Positions 49,843 to 58,946 of a DNA stretch of 64,000 nucleotides are shown here, piece by piece; position 1 is the stretch's first letter, and the number at the start of each line of letters is the position of its first letter. Both the position numbers and the translations under genes were made by a program. The stretch covers positions 682,001 through 746,000 of the forward strand of contig NZ_CP018171.1 of the NCBI RefSeq assembly GCF_001889605.1. Direction: 5' to 3'. The DNA is from Aquibium oceanicum. GTDB lineage: Bacteria > Pseudomonadota > Alphaproteobacteria > Rhizobiales > Rhizobiaceae. Under the pieces are notes generated by a model. The model was not told the origin of the DNA. It searched no databases and worked only from the letters and a program-made list of their open reading frames with translations.

Positions 49843-51111
49843 ATGACCGACAGACCCGAGCCGGTCGCGCCGGGCCGGCTGCGCCAGATGGAAATCTACG
49901 TTCCCGGCGCGGGCGGTGCGCGACCGCTGGTTCCTGTCGCGCCCGCGGCTCTCGAGGCGAAGGCGACGCGCGCCATGAAGGCCGAAGCCGCCGCCTATAT
50001 CGTCGGCGGTGCCGGTACTGAGGCGACGATGGCGGCGAACCGGGCCGCCTTCGACCGCCATCGGCTTGCCCCGCGCGTGCTGCGGGACGTCTCGCGCCGC
50101 GATCTCTCGGTCGAACTGTTCGGGCGCAGGCACCGCGCGCCGTTTCTCCTGGCGCCGATCGGCGTGCTCGAACTGGTCCATCCTGAGGCCGATCTCGCCG
50201 TGGCGCGCGCCGCCGCTGTCGAAGGCATCGGCATGGTCTTCTCCAACCAGGCCTCGGTCGCCATGGAGACGTGCGCCGCCGCGATGGCGGATACGCCGCG
50301 CTGGTTCCAGCTCTACTGGTCGAGCGACGATGCCTTCGTGCGTTCGCTGCTCGAGAGGGCGGAAAAATCCGGCTGCGAGGCGATCGTGGTCACGCTCGAC
50401 ACGACGCTGCTCGGCTGGCGCCCGCGCGACCTCGATCTGGGATACCTCCCTTTCCTGCGCGGGATGGGACTGGCGCAGTACCTCTCAGATCCGGTCTTCC
50501 GCCGCCAGATACCGTCCGATCCGCCGGCCACCGCCACGCAGGTGCGCGGCTTCCAGATCGTTTCGACGGCTCTGAGCCTCCGCCGCAAGGGCCGCGAGTT
50601 CGGATTGTCCATGAACCGGATGCGCGCCGCCGTCGCCCACTTCGTGGCGACCTATTCCCGTCCCGATTTGACCTGGGAGGACATCGCCCGGCTGCGCGAC
50701 ATGACGAAACTGCCCATCATCCTCAAAGGGATCCGCCATGCCGACGACGCCCGCATGGCCAGGGAGCACGGGATCGACGGGATCGTCGTCTCCAACCATG
50801 GCGGGAGGCAGGTGGACGGCGAAGGCGCGACGCTCGACGCTCTGCCCGGAGTCGTCGAGTCGGCCGAGGGAGTAACTGTGCTGCTCGATTCCGGTATCCG
50901 CTCCGGCAGCGACGTCGCCAAGGCGCTGGCGCTCGGCGCCAGGGCCGTTCTTCTCGGTCGGCCCTACGTCTATGGCCTGGCAATCGCCGGCGAGGCCGGA
51001 GCGCGGGAAGTCATCCGCAACTTGATCGCGGAATTCGACCTGACGCTGGCGCTAAGCGGTCTGACGAGCGCTGCGGAGCTGAATCCGAGTTGCCTGACCG
51101 GGATGCCGTAG
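49843..51111 (+). CDS. FMN-dependent alpha-hydroxy-acid oxidase/dehydrogenase (lactate oxidase family)
   Basis: 422 residues of the TIM-barrel family that oxidises L-lactate, mandelate, glycolate and related acids. The catalytic [10 protein letters not shown] (about 306-315) and the FMN-phosphate segment [18 protein letters not shown] (about 347-364) are intact, and [14 protein letters not shown] is like lactate 2-monooxygenase. An extended N-terminus before the barrel suggests the lactate-monooxygenase subgroup; the substrate is not certain. 13 bp behind the phasin-like gene, convergent with gpmA. Confidence 0.88.
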   Translation: MTDRPEPVAPGRLRQMEIYVPGAGGARPLVPVAPAALEAKATRAMKAEAAAYIVGGAGTEATMAANRAAFDRHRLAPRVLRDVSRRDLSVELFGRRHRAPFLLAPIGVLELVHPEADLAVARAAAVEGIGMVFSNQASVAMETCAAAMADTPRWFQLYWSSDDAFVRSLLERAEKSGCEAIVVTLDTTLLGWRPRDLDLGYLPFLRGMGLAQYLSDPVFRRQIPSDPPATATQVRGFQIVSTALSLRRKGREFGLSMNRMRAAVAHFVATYSRPDLTWEDIARLRDMTKLPIILKGIRHADDARMAREHGIDGIVVSNHGGRQVDGEGATLDALPGVVESAEGVTVLLDSGIRSGSDVAKALALGARAVLLGRPYVYGLAIAGEAGAREVIRNLIAEFDLTLALSGLTSAAELNPSCLTGMP

Positions 51112-51126
51112 CTTCCGCCGAGACGA

Positions 51127-51744
51127 TCAGTCGACGATTTCCTTGGATGCCACGGTGGAATCTGCGTTGAGCCTGTAGATCACCGGAATCCCGGTCGCCA
51201 GTTCCATCTTCACGACCTCGTCCTTCGTCAGCCCGTCGAGCGCCATGATGAGGGCGCGCAGCGAGTTGCCGTGCGCGGCGACCAGCACGGTTTCGCCGCG
51301 CAGCACGTGCGGCTGGATCTCGTGCATGTAGTACGGCCAGACGCGCGCACCGGTGTCGCGCAGGCTCTCGCCGCCCGGCGGCTGCACGTCGTAGGACCGG
51401 CGCCAGACATGGACCTGCTCCTCGCCCCACTTTGCGCGGGCATCGTCCTTGTTGAGGCCGGCGAGGTCGCCGTAGTCGCGCTCGTTGAGCGCCTCGTCGC
51501 GCATGGTCTTCAGATCGCTCTGGCCGACGGCGTCGAGGATATGCTGGCAGGTCTTCTGCGCGCGCATCAGCGACGATGTGTAGGCGACGTCGAACGTCAG
51601 GCCGCGTTCCTTCATGATGCGTCCGGCCGCCTTCGCCTCCTCATGCCCCTTTTCGGTCAGGTCGACGTCGCGCCAGCCGGTGAAGAGGTTCTTGAGATTC
51701 CATTCGCTCTGGCCGTGGCGGACGAGGACGAGTGTTCCGGACAT
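51127..51744 (-). CDS. gpmA: 2,3-bisphosphoglycerate-dependent phosphoglycerate mutase
   Basis: Interconverts 3- and 2-phosphoglycerate in glycolysis. 205 residues, a short version of the family that is usual in rhizobia. The phosphohistidine motif [10 protein letters not shown] has H10, and the second catalytic histidine is in [13 protein letters not shown]. In many Rhizobiales the gene lies beside dapB; here it is 27 kb away. Confidence 0.95.
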   Translation of the reverse strand: MSGTLVLVRHGQSEWNLKNLFTGWRDVDLTEKGHEEAKAAGRIMKERGLTFDVAYTSSLMRAQKTCQHILDAVGQSDLKTMRDEALNERDYGDLAGLNKDDARAKWGEEQVHVWRRSYDVQPPGGESLRDTGARVWPYYMHEIQPHVLRGETVLVAAHGNSLRALIMALDGLTKDEVVKMELATGIPVIYRLNADSTVASKEIVD

Positions 51745-51845
51745 GGGTGCTCCTGGTTGTCTTTCGCTGGCTGCGGGCGTTCGGAAAGGCCCGGCGATCG
51801 AACCGCTTCTATGTCAAACGGCCGGCCGTGGGAATATGCGGCGGG

Positions 51846-53861
51846 TCATTGCGCGATGCGCGGGCGGCCGCTCGCCGTCGCCACCAACCGCGCCTCGATG
51901 AAGCTGCGCTGCCCCTCGATCGTCGCAGTCCGCAATTCCCGCGCTACCGAGATCTCTGCGTCCTCCGTTCCCGCAGAGAGGGCGCGCGCGGCTGCGAGCG
52001 AGCGGATTTCGGCTTCGGCGGCGGCGAGCGCCTCTTCCTCGGAAAGAAAATCCCTGACGGTTTCGCCGGCGCTGATGCGAAACAGTCCTTCCTTGGGTTG
52101 GCCGACATTCGCTTCCGCCGTCACCCGAACCTGCCCGACCACCGCGCCGAGCGCATTGGCGACATCGGCGTCCTGCGGCAGCACGCAGGCGTTCCCGACC
52201 AGCGGTTCCAGCTTCGCATAGTGGAGGCCAGCCGAGGCGCCGAGACCCACCACCGGCCGGTCGAGCGACACCGACAGCCGTGCGATACCGCTCCTGCCAT
52301 CGACGGCGCGTTGCACCAGCGCATGCGCCACCGTCGCCGCCCCGTCGAGCCCGTCCTCGGCAAAAGCCGTCTCCAGGATCACCTCGGCGGAGCGCCGCGT
52401 CAGTGCCTCCAGGACACGGGCGGAGATGTCCTCTGGCCCCGCGGCGATCGGCTTGCCGCGCCCGTCGCGCTTGCGGGAAAAGAGTTCCGCGCCCATTCGG
52501 GCGGTCTCCGGATTCCAGTTGGATTGCCGGCCGAGCACATGCGCCGCGTCCGACGGCGTGAATCCGCAGACGTGGACCAGCCCGCGCGCGACGAGGCGGC
52601 CCAGCGTCGCGTTCTGAGAGTTCGAGGTGAGGAGACGGTCGAGCGGCTCGGGTGTCGACCCGATCGTGGCGAAGAGCTTCACCTCCGGGGCGCCAAGCCC
52701 TGCCTCCAGCCTTTCGGGCACGCCCGTGCGCATGGCGAAACGGCCGTCGAGCCGGCCGGGGTTCGGCGCCCGAAGCTGGCGGTCCAGATGTTCGCGCACG
52801 GATGGCGACTGCGTTCCGGCAAGCGACAGCGGGACGACCCGCCTGGGCCCGAGCTTGAGGGCCGGTTCGAGGCCGCCTTCCTCCAGCGTCACCTCCGAAT
52901 CGCCGCCCAGTCCGAAGGTCCGCATCGCGACCGCCTCGACCATGGTTCGGTAGCCACCGACGGTCGCGCCGTCCGGGTCGAGCCGCGGACGCCCGCCTTC
53001 GAGGACAGCGACGTCGGTCGTCGTGCCGCCGATGTCGGAGACGACGGCGTTCGCAAGCCCGGTCATGTGGCGCGCGCCCACGAGGCTTGCCGCCGGACCA
53101 GACAGGATGGTCTCGATCGGACGCGTGCGGGCGAAACTCGCCGTGACCAGCGCCCCGTCGCCCCGCACCACCATCAAGGGTGCGGCGATGCCACGCCTCG
53201 AAAGGAAACCTTCTGTCGCCGCGATCAGCCGGTCGATCATCGAGACCAGCCGCGCGTTGAGCAACGTCGTCAAAGCCCGGCGCGGTCCGCCAAGCTTGGA
53301 GGAAAGCTCGTGGCTGGCGGTAACGGGCAGGCTCGTGCGGGTGCGGATCAGGTCGCGCGCGGCGATCTCGTGCGCCGGATTACGCGTGGAGAAGTAAGCC
53401 GCCACGGCGAAAGCCGAAACTTCACGCGCAAGCGTCGGCAGCGAGGCTTCGAGTTCGGAGAGATCGAGACGGGCGGCATTGCCGTGGACGTCGTGGCCGC
53501 CGGCGCAATGGATCACGGGATCGCTGCCGAGCGCCTGGGCAAGGCCGTCACGCGCGAGGTCCTCGGGCTTGAAGCCGATCATGACCAGCCCCACGCGGCC
53601 GCCCTGTCCCTCCACGAGCGCATTCGTCGCCAGTGTGGTGGAGATGGAGACGAGTTTGATCTGCGACGGCGCGATGCCGGTGGCGGCGAGCACGTTGTCG
53701 ACGGAGTTGCCGATGCCGACCGAGAGATCGTGCCGGGTGGTCAGCGCCTTGGCCTTGGCCACGATCCCGCGGCCTTCCGACCACAGGACGGCGTCCGTGT
53801 AGGTGCCGCCCGTATCCATCCCCAGGAAGAGCGGATCGGCATTCGGTTCGTGGTCGGTCAT
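51846..53861 (-). CDS. Hydantoinase/5-oxoprolinase family protein (HyuA-like)
   Basis: 671 residues from ATG 53861 (the frame is open farther upstream but overlaps the next gene's start region). The ASKHA-type ATP-binding motifs GMDTGGTYTDAV near the N-terminus and SDIGGTTTDVAVL in the middle place it with hydantoinase A and the N-half of 5-oxoprolinase. No HyuB-type partner gene is adjacent, so the reaction cannot be fixed; ATP-dependent lactam or hydantoin opening is the family's theme. Confidence 0.85.
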   Translation of the reverse strand: MTDHEPNADPLFLGMDTGGTYTDAVLWSEGRGIVAKAKALTTRHDLSVGIGNSVDNVLAATGIAPSQIKLVSISTTLATNALVEGQGGRVGLVMIGFKPEDLARDGLAQALGSDPVIHCAGGHDVHGNAARLDLSELEASLPTLAREVSAFAVAAYFSTRNPAHEIAARDLIRTRTSLPVTASHELSSKLGGPRRALTTLLNARLVSMIDRLIAATEGFLSRRGIAAPLMVVRGDGALVTASFARTRPIETILSGPAASLVGARHMTGLANAVVSDIGGTTTDVAVLEGGRPRLDPDGATVGGYRTMVEAVAMRTFGLGGDSEVTLEEGGLEPALKLGPRRVVPLSLAGTQSPSVREHLDRQLRAPNPGRLDGRFAMRTGVPERLEAGLGAPEVKLFATIGSTPEPLDRLLTSNSQNATLGRLVARGLVHVCGFTPSDAAHVLGRQSNWNPETARMGAELFSRKRDGRGKPIAAGPEDISARVLEALTRRSAEVILETAFAEDGLDGAATVAHALVQRAVDGRSGIARLSVSLDRPVVGLGASAGLHYAKLEPLVGNACVLPQDADVANALGAVVGQVRVTAEANVGQPKEGLFRISAGETVRDFLSEEEALAAAEAEIRSLAAARALSAGTEDAEISVARELRTATIEGQRSFIEARLVATASGRPRIAQ

Positions 53862-53925
53862 GAATTGCCCGCAGGATCGATCGGCGTCCTTTAGCGGAAA
53901 ACGATGCGAGCACAAGCGATCCGCT

Positions 53926-54798
53926 TCATCGATCGTCGGCGTGGGACCTCCGCTGTTCAGGAACCTTAGCCTCAGGAGCATCGACCGCCGCATCCGGGAC
54001 TGTTTCGACGTGAGCATCGGCGGTGCTCTCGCCCCACACCAGCCTCTTGTAGTCGAACCCGTATTCGAGCGTTGGCTTGACGATCTCGAAGTAGGGCGAA
54101 AGGTCGAAGTCGCGCGGGGTGTAGAGCGAGTGATGCCTGATGTGCAGGATCTCGCGCCGCGAGTAGGCCGATTGGGCCGAGGCGCGGCCTGGCGCCTGCG
54201 TCACCTCGGGAAGGATCGGATAGCGGATTTCCCCGAAAGCTTCGGCGATGAGCGAGGAGCAGATCGCCCGCGTCGGATCGCCCGAACCGAACGCGATCAT
54301 CCGGCGGCGCCAGCGGACCGGAACCGGCGGCGTGGGGAAGAACCAGCGCAACATGTCGATGATGTTCTTGAGGTCGTATTTCAGTCCGATCTTCCCGGCC
54401 ATGAACGCCACGACCCGCTTGCGGTCCTCCGGGTGCAGTCCGGATGCGCGGCAGATCCGGGTGTTGTAGGTCTGGTACTTCGACAGCGGCACGGCGACGC
54501 AGCTTTCCCCGAGATTGACTTCGATCAGGCGAGGCCGCTCCGAGCCGTCCTCCGGCTCTGGCAGCGCGTCGCCGACATAAAAGGCCGAATGCGACCATGT
54601 GGATTGCGTGAGATACTTGATCGCGTTGGAGATGCGCTGGTTGCCTTCGACCAGCAGGATGTCCCCTGGCTGCAGGGCACGTCGGAGCGTCTCTGGGTCC
54701 GACGGGGTGTAGGGCTGGTAGCCCGACGATTCCTCCCTGAGCCGCGCCGCGAGGTACTTTCCCAGCCGATCAAGCCATGTGTCTGCGTCGTCGCTCAT
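53926..54798 (-). CDS. YiiX/YebB-like permuted papain-fold hydrolase
   Basis: 290 residues from ATG 54798 (GGGAG upstream). A PF05708-type NlpC/P60-like fold with permuted catalytic residues: GDILLVEGNQRISNAIKYLT then WSHSAFYVGD (the His), and ICSSLIAEAFG (the Cys, near residue 194). No signal peptide, so it acts inside the cell on an unknown peptide, lipid or amide. A Pro/Ala/Asp-rich tail follows. It may be co-transcribed with the HyuA-like gene 64 bp downstream. Confidence 0.8.
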   Translation of the reverse strand: MSDDADTWLDRLGKYLAARLREESSGYQPYTPSDPETLRRALQPGDILLVEGNQRISNAIKYLTQSTWSHSAFYVGDALPEPEDGSERPRLIEVNLGESCVAVPLSKYQTYNTRICRASGLHPEDRKRVVAFMAGKIGLKYDLKNIIDMLRWFFPTPPVPVRWRRRMIAFGSGDPTRAICSSLIAEAFGEIRYPILPEVTQAPGRASAQSAYSRREILHIRHHSLYTPRDFDLSPYFEIVKPTLEYGFDYKRLVWGESTADAHVETVPDAAVDAPEAKVPEQRRSHADDR

Positions 54799-54935
54799 GC
54801 AATGCTCCCGGCGCGGGAGTATGGACTCCCGTCGGGGCGGTTTGAAGTCGCCGGATGCCGATGAGGCGAGGGCGGAGCGCCGCACCTGGAGGCGTCCTAG
54901 GTGGCCGCAGGAAGATTCCAGCGGCTCGTTATATA

Positions 54936-54970
54936 TTGACTTTGATCAATCGATTGATTAAGATTATGTC
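54936..54970 (+). promoter_or_regulatory. Promoter with internal palindrome at the TetR gene; predicted leaderless start
   Basis: TTGACT (54936-54941), exactly 17 bp, TAAGAT (54959-54964). The spacer contains the 14-bp perfect palindrome ATCAATCGATTGAT (54945-54958), a classical site for a TetR dimer that would shut the promoter. The predicted start of transcription coincides with the ATG at 54971 and there is no Shine-Dalgarno sequence, so the mRNA is probably leaderless. The region is AT-rich against GC-rich surroundings. Confidence 0.65.
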
Positions 54971-55642
54971 ATGACCACCACCCAGCCTGTCTCGGCAGCC
55001 GAGCAGACGCGGGGCGCCCTCATCCAGGCCGCCCTCCGGCTCTTCGGCGAAAAGGGCTACGACGGCACGTCGACGCGCGAGATCGCCGGGGCCGCACGGG
55101 CCAACATCGGTTCCATCGCCTATCACTTCGGGGGCAAGGAAGGACTTCGCGCCGCTTGCGCGGAGTTTATCGTAGAGACCGTTCAGGCGGTCGCCGACCA
55201 GGCGCTCGGCCCGCAACCGTCCCTCCCGCAGGCGGCCGATCCAGAGACGGCACAAAGGATGCTCTCGGCAGGCATCGAGCGCATGGTGGATTTCATCGTG
55301 GCGCGGCCGGAATCGGGTGCCTTCGTGCAGTTCATCCTGCGCGAACTCGCGCATCCGACGGCAGCCCTCGACCGTGTCTACTCCGGCGTCTTCGAGCCGA
55401 CCCACCGGCGGCTCTGCGAGCTGTGGGAGCGGGCGACCGGCGAGCCGGCCGAGGACGAGCGCACGAAGCTTACCGTCTTCACCATGATCGGACAGGTCGT
55501 CTACTTCCGCATCGGCCGCGAGGCGGTGATGCGGCGAATGGGCTGGAGCGCGATCGGACCGGTGGAGGCCGGCAAGATCGTCGAGACGGCGCGCTTCAAT
55601 CTCGAAGCCGTGCTTGCCGCCCGCGGGAGGCAGAAGCAATGA
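54971..55642 (+). CDS. TetR-family repressor with CecR/CerR C-terminal domain
   Basis: 223 residues. TetR helix-turn-helix (about 14-62, with ARANIGSIAYHFGGKEGLR as recognition and following helices) and a C-terminal ligand domain of the CecR (YbiH, DUF1956) type. In E. coli CecR controls the ybhGFSR exporter; here the next three genes are a matching fusion protein, ATPase and permease. It overlaps the fusion-protein gene by 4 bp (ATGA). Likely autoregulated through the palindrome 54945-54958. Confidence 0.9.
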   Translation: MTTTQPVSAAEQTRGALIQAALRLFGEKGYDGTSTREIAGAARANIGSIAYHFGGKEGLRAACAEFIVETVQAVADQALGPQPSLPQAADPETAQRMLSAGIERMVDFIVARPESGAFVQFILRELAHPTAALDRVYSGVFEPTHRRLCELWERATGEPAEDERTKLTVFTMIGQVVYFRIGREAVMRRMGWSAIGPVEAGKIVETARFNLEAVLAARGRQKQ

Positions 55643-56583
55643 GCGTGCTCTGCGGTCTGCCCTTCGCCGCCTACATCTGGAGCGCCTGCGCGGCGCCCCC
55701 GCCGCTCGCGGTCGGCTATGTCGAGGGTGACTACGTGATGCTGGCTCCCATCGAAGTGGCGCAGGTGACGCAGGTCGCCGTTCACCGCGGCCAGACGGTG
55801 GAAGCCGGGGCGGAAGTCGCCCGGCTGGAGGATACGGACGCCAGGATCGCGGTGTCCCAGTCGGAGGCGGCGCTGTCGCAGGCGAGGGCGCAACTCGCCG
55901 ACCTCAAGCTCGGCAAGCGGCCGGAGGAGATCGCCGTGCTGGAGGCGGCGGTCCGGTCGGCCGAGGCGCAGCTCAGGGAAACGCAGCGCACGCTGGCGAG
56001 GGTCGAGGATCTCTCGAAGCGCGGCATCGCCACGCAGGCGCAGCTCGACCAGGCGACGACCTCCAACGAGATGGCCGAGGCGCAGCTGGGGCAGGCGAAG
56101 GCGAACCTCGCGGTCGCCGGCCTAGCCGCTCGTGAAGAAGCCATCAAAGCGGCCGAGAGCCAGGTGGAACAGGCGCAGGCGACGCTCGACAACGCGCGCT
56201 GGCGGCTGACGCAGCGGGTGATCGCCGCGCCGTCCGCAGGGCGGGTAAACGACGTCATCCGCAACGCGGGCGACATCGCGGGACCGTCCGCGCCGGTGGT
56301 CTCGCTGCTGCCCGATGGGGCGGTGAAGCTGAAGCTCTACGTGCCGGAAGAGGCCTTCTCGTCCGTCAAGGTCGGCGACGCGCTTCGCGTCCGCTGCGAT
56401 GGCTGCCCGCCCGGCCTGTCGGCACGGGTCTCCTACGTCTCCCCGGAACCGGAGTTCACGCCGCCGGTGATCTATTCGATCGAGACGCGCCAGAAGCTCG
56501 TCTACCTCGTCGAGGCGCGGCCTGAGGAGGCGGACACGCGGCTGCAGCCCGGGCAGATCGTGGACGTGGAACTGGGGCAGTAG
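55639..56583 (+). CDS. YbhG-like periplasmic membrane fusion protein (HlyD family)
   Basis: 314 residues from the ATG overlapping the regulator stop. The N-terminal hydrophobic segment ends in ACAA, so it is exported and may be a lipoprotein or cleaved. Lipoyl halves (GYVEGDYVMLAPIEVAQV and VIAPSAGRVNDVIRNAGD) flank a long helical hairpin (about 80-200). It should connect the ABC-2 exporter to an outer-membrane channel. Its TAG stop is the first unit of the TAGGGCAG array. Confidence 0.87.
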   Translation: MSVLCGLPFAAYIWSACAAPPPLAVGYVEGDYVMLAPIEVAQVTQVAVHRGQTVEAGAEVARLEDTDARIAVSQSEAALSQARAQLADLKLGKRPEEIAVLEAAVRSAEAQLRETQRTLARVEDLSKRGIATQAQLDQATTSNEMAEAQLGQAKANLAVAGLAAREEAIKAAESQVEQAQATLDNARWRLTQRVIAAPSAGRVNDVIRNAGDIAGPSAPVVSLLPDGAVKLKLYVPEEAFSSVKVGDALRVRCDGCPPGLSARVSYVSPEPEFTPPVIYSIETRQKLVYLVEARPEEADTRLQPGQIVDVELGQ

Positions 56584-56656
56584 GGCAGCAGGGCAGTAGG
56601 GCAGTAGGGCAGTAGGGCAGTAGGGCAGTAGGGCAGTAGGGCAGTAGGGCAGTAGG
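56575..56656. repeat. Tandem array of the 8-bp unit TAGGGCAG
   Basis: Nine uninterrupted 8-bp units run from 56581 to 56652 (all TAGGGCAG except the second, CAGGGCAG), with partial units on both sides. The array begins at the stop codon of the fusion-protein gene and fills the start of a 258-bp gap before the ATPase gene. Perfect short-unit arrays are prone to slippage, so copy number may vary between isolates. Confidence 0.95.
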
Positions 56657-56787
56657 AACCTTCGAGGCGAAGCGATGACTTGCCGAGACAGTATCCCCGA
56701 ACATCGCGTTCTCACTGCACCGCCGGCTGATGCGCCGTCCGCGGGCGTCCGGGGCTACTGCCGCGTGCCTTCTCTGCTGGCCAACCT

Positions 56788-56831
56788 CCCTATTACCCTA
56801 ATGCCCTACTCCCTTAATCCCCTACTCCCTT
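56788..56831. repeat. Degenerate reverse-complement counterpart of the TAGGGCAG array
   Basis: Five and a half units of about 8 bp, each starting CCCTA or CCCTT (CCCTATTA, CCCTAATG, CCCTACT, CCCTTAAT, CCCCTACT, CCCTT). Read on the other strand they are TAATAGGG, CATTAGGG, AGTAGGG and similar, that is, decayed copies of CAGTAGGG. With the array at 56575-56656 they make a long imperfect inverted repeat around 131 bp of unique sequence. Confidence 0.8.
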
Positions 56832-56841
56832 GTCAAACCTC

Positions 56842-57759
56842 ATGAACGCCATCGAGGTCACGAATCTCGTCAAGCGCTTCGGCGACAAGACCGTCGTCGA
56901 CCACGTCTCCATGAGCGTGGCGGAAGGCGAGATCGTCGGCTTCCTCGGACCGAACGGCTCCGGCAAGACCACGACGATCCGCATGATGTGCGGCCTGCTC
57001 ACGCCCGACGAGGGGGAGGGGCGGGTGCTCGGCTACGACCTTCGCACGCAAGGCCTGATGATCAAGCGCGAAGTCGGCTACATGACCCAGAAGTTCTCGT
57101 TCTACGAGGACCTGACGATCGCGGAAAACCTCGCCTTCGTCGCGCGGCTCTATGGGCTGAAGCCAGTCGCCAGGAATGTCGGCGACACGCTCGAGGAGCT
57201 CGGCCTCGCATCGCGCCGCAACCAGCTGGCCGGCACCCTGTCGGGCGGGTGGAAGCAGCGGCTCGCGCTCGCTGCCTGCATCATGCACCACCCCAGACTG
57301 CTGCTTCTCGACGAACCGACGGCGGGCGTCGATCCCAAGGCGCGACGCGAGTTCTGGGACGAGATCCACCGATTGGCCCGGGGCGGGCTGACCGTGCTGG
57401 TCTCGACCCACTACATGGACGAGGCCGAGCGCTGCCATCGCATCGCCTACATCTCCTACGGCAGGATGCTGGCGACCGGGACGGTCGCCGACGTGGTGCG
57501 CGAGGCGGGGCTCACCACCTTCCTCGTTTCCGGGCCGAACCTGCACGAGGTGGCCGCCGCGCTCGAAGGTCAGGCGGGCGTCGAGCAGGTGGCGCCGTTC
57601 GGCTCGACGCTGCACGTAGTGGGCTCTGACGCGGCAAAGCTCGAAGAGACACTGACGGCGCTGGCCGCCGGCCGCGACATTCGCGTGGAGCCCGGAGAGA
57701 CCAGCCTGGAGGACGTCTTCATCCAGTTCATGGCGAACTCGAAGGACAACATGCGATGA
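56842..57759 (+). CDS. ABC-2 type exporter, ATP-binding subunit (YbhF-like)
   Basis: 305 residues from ATG 56842 (or TTG 56830); neither has a Shine-Dalgarno sequence. Walker A GPNGSGKTT (36-44), signature LSGGWKQR (about 133-140), Walker B LLLLDEPTAGVDP (about 154-166) and an H-loop STHYMDEAE are complete. The C-terminal 75 residues are the extra domain of drug/lipid exporters. It should drive the permease encoded 4 bp overlapping downstream (ATGA). Confidence 0.93.
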   Translation: MNAIEVTNLVKRFGDKTVVDHVSMSVAEGEIVGFLGPNGSGKTTTIRMMCGLLTPDEGEGRVLGYDLRTQGLMIKREVGYMTQKFSFYEDLTIAENLAFVARLYGLKPVARNVGDTLEELGLASRRNQLAGTLSGGWKQRLALAACIMHHPRLLLLDEPTAGVDPKARREFWDEIHRLARGGLTVLVSTHYMDEAERCHRIAYISYGRMLATGTVADVVREAGLTTFLVSGPNLHEVAAALEGQAGVEQVAPFGSTLHVVGSDAAKLEETLTALAAGRDIRVEPGETSLEDVFIQFMANSKDNMR

Positions 57760-58892
57760 ACCGGTTGTTTTCGCTAGGTCGGCTCGGTGCCATGCTGACG
57801 AAGGAATTCATCCAGATGCGACGCGACCGCATCACCTTCGCCATGATGCTCGGCGTGCCGCTGATGCAGCTGGTGCTCTTCGGCTACGCCATCAACAACG
57901 ATCCCAAGAGCCTGCCGGCCGCGCTGGTCGCCACGAGCAACGACCACTACACGCGCGCCATCGTCTCGGCGCTCCAGACGACCGACTACTACCGCTTCGA
58001 CCATGTCGCTGCGAGTTCCGCCGAAGCCGAGCAGCTGATGGCCAGCGGCAAGGTCTCGTTCGTGGTGACGATCCCAGCCGACTTCGCACGCCGAGTCGAC
58101 CGCGGCGACAGCCCGCGCATCCTGGTGGAAGCGGACGCCACGGACCCGTCCGCCTCGTCCGGTGCGGTATCGACGCTCTCGACGCTCGCCTCCCGCGCCC
58201 TGCTTCGCGAGCAGGGGCTGGAGCACGAGGCGGCGGAGCGCGCCAGGGGCGCGCTCGAGGTGATCGTGCATCGGCGCTACAATCCGGAGGGCGTTTCGCA
58301 ATACAACATCGTGCCTGGCCTGCTCGGCGTCATCCTGCAGATGACCATGGTGATGATGACCGCCATGGCGCTGACCCGCGAGACCGAACGCGGCACGATG
58401 GAGAACCTGCTCGCCATGCCGGCGAGCCCGGTGGAGATCATGCTCGGCAAGGTCCTGCCCTATCTGGCCGTCGGCTCGGTCCAGGTCACCGTGGTGCTCG
58501 TCGCGGCCAAGCTCCTGTTCGGGGTGCCCTTCATCGGCTCCCTGCCCATGCTGCTGTCGGTCATCCTGGTCTTCGTGCTGGCGCTGGTGCTTCTCGGCTA
58601 TACGATCTCGACAGCCGCGCGCACGCAGATGCAGGCCATGCAACTGACCTTCTTCTTCTTCCTGCCCTCGATCCTTCTTTCCGGCTTCATGTTCCCCTAC
58701 CGCGGCATGCCGGACTGGGCACAGGCCTTCGGCGAGATCCTGCCGCTGACGCATTTCCTGAGGGTGATCCGAGCCGTGATGCTGAAGGGCGCCGACTTCG
58801 CCGCCATCGCGCCGGAAGTGGTCTGGCTGTTCGGTTTCGTGATCTTCTTCTCGATCCTCGCCCTCGTGAGGTTCCGGCGCACGCTGGACTAG
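57756..58892 (+). CDS. ABC-2 type exporter, permease subunit (YbhS/YbhR-like)
   Basis: 378 residues: N-terminal TM helix (about 22-44), a large extracytoplasmic loop (45-175) and five C-terminal TM helices with the family segment ERGTMENLLAMPASPVEIMLGK. In E. coli two permeases, YbhS and YbhR, are used; only one is present here, so the pump is presumably a homodimer. The substrate is unknown; E. coli homologues have been linked to cephalosporins and chloramphenicol. Confidence 0.92.
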   Translation: MNRLFSLGRLGAMLTKEFIQMRRDRITFAMMLGVPLMQLVLFGYAINNDPKSLPAALVATSNDHYTRAIVSALQTTDYYRFDHVAASSAEAEQLMASGKVSFVVTIPADFARRVDRGDSPRILVEADATDPSASSGAVSTLSTLASRALLREQGLEHEAAERARGALEVIVHRRYNPEGVSQYNIVPGLLGVILQMTMVMMTAMALTRETERGTMENLLAMPASPVEIMLGKVLPYLAVGSVQVTVVLVAAKLLFGVPFIGSLPMLLSVILVFVLALVLLGYTISTAARTQMQAMQLTFFFFLPSILLSGFMFPYRGMPDWAQAFGEILPLTHFLRVIRAVMLKGADFAAIAPEVVWLFGFVIFFSILALVRFRRTLD

Positions 58893-58946
58893 AGGAACCG
58901 ATACCGGCTAAACCTCTCCAGCGAAAAAAGCCGAGAGGGAGAGAGC

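Noticed and set aside
51732..53894. 720-residue frame opposite the HyuA-like gene
   Set aside because: Shadow frame; the minus strand carries clear ATPase motifs.
56575..56656. CRISPR array
   Set aside because: The units are 8 bp, directly contiguous and have no spacers; it is a simple tandem repeat.
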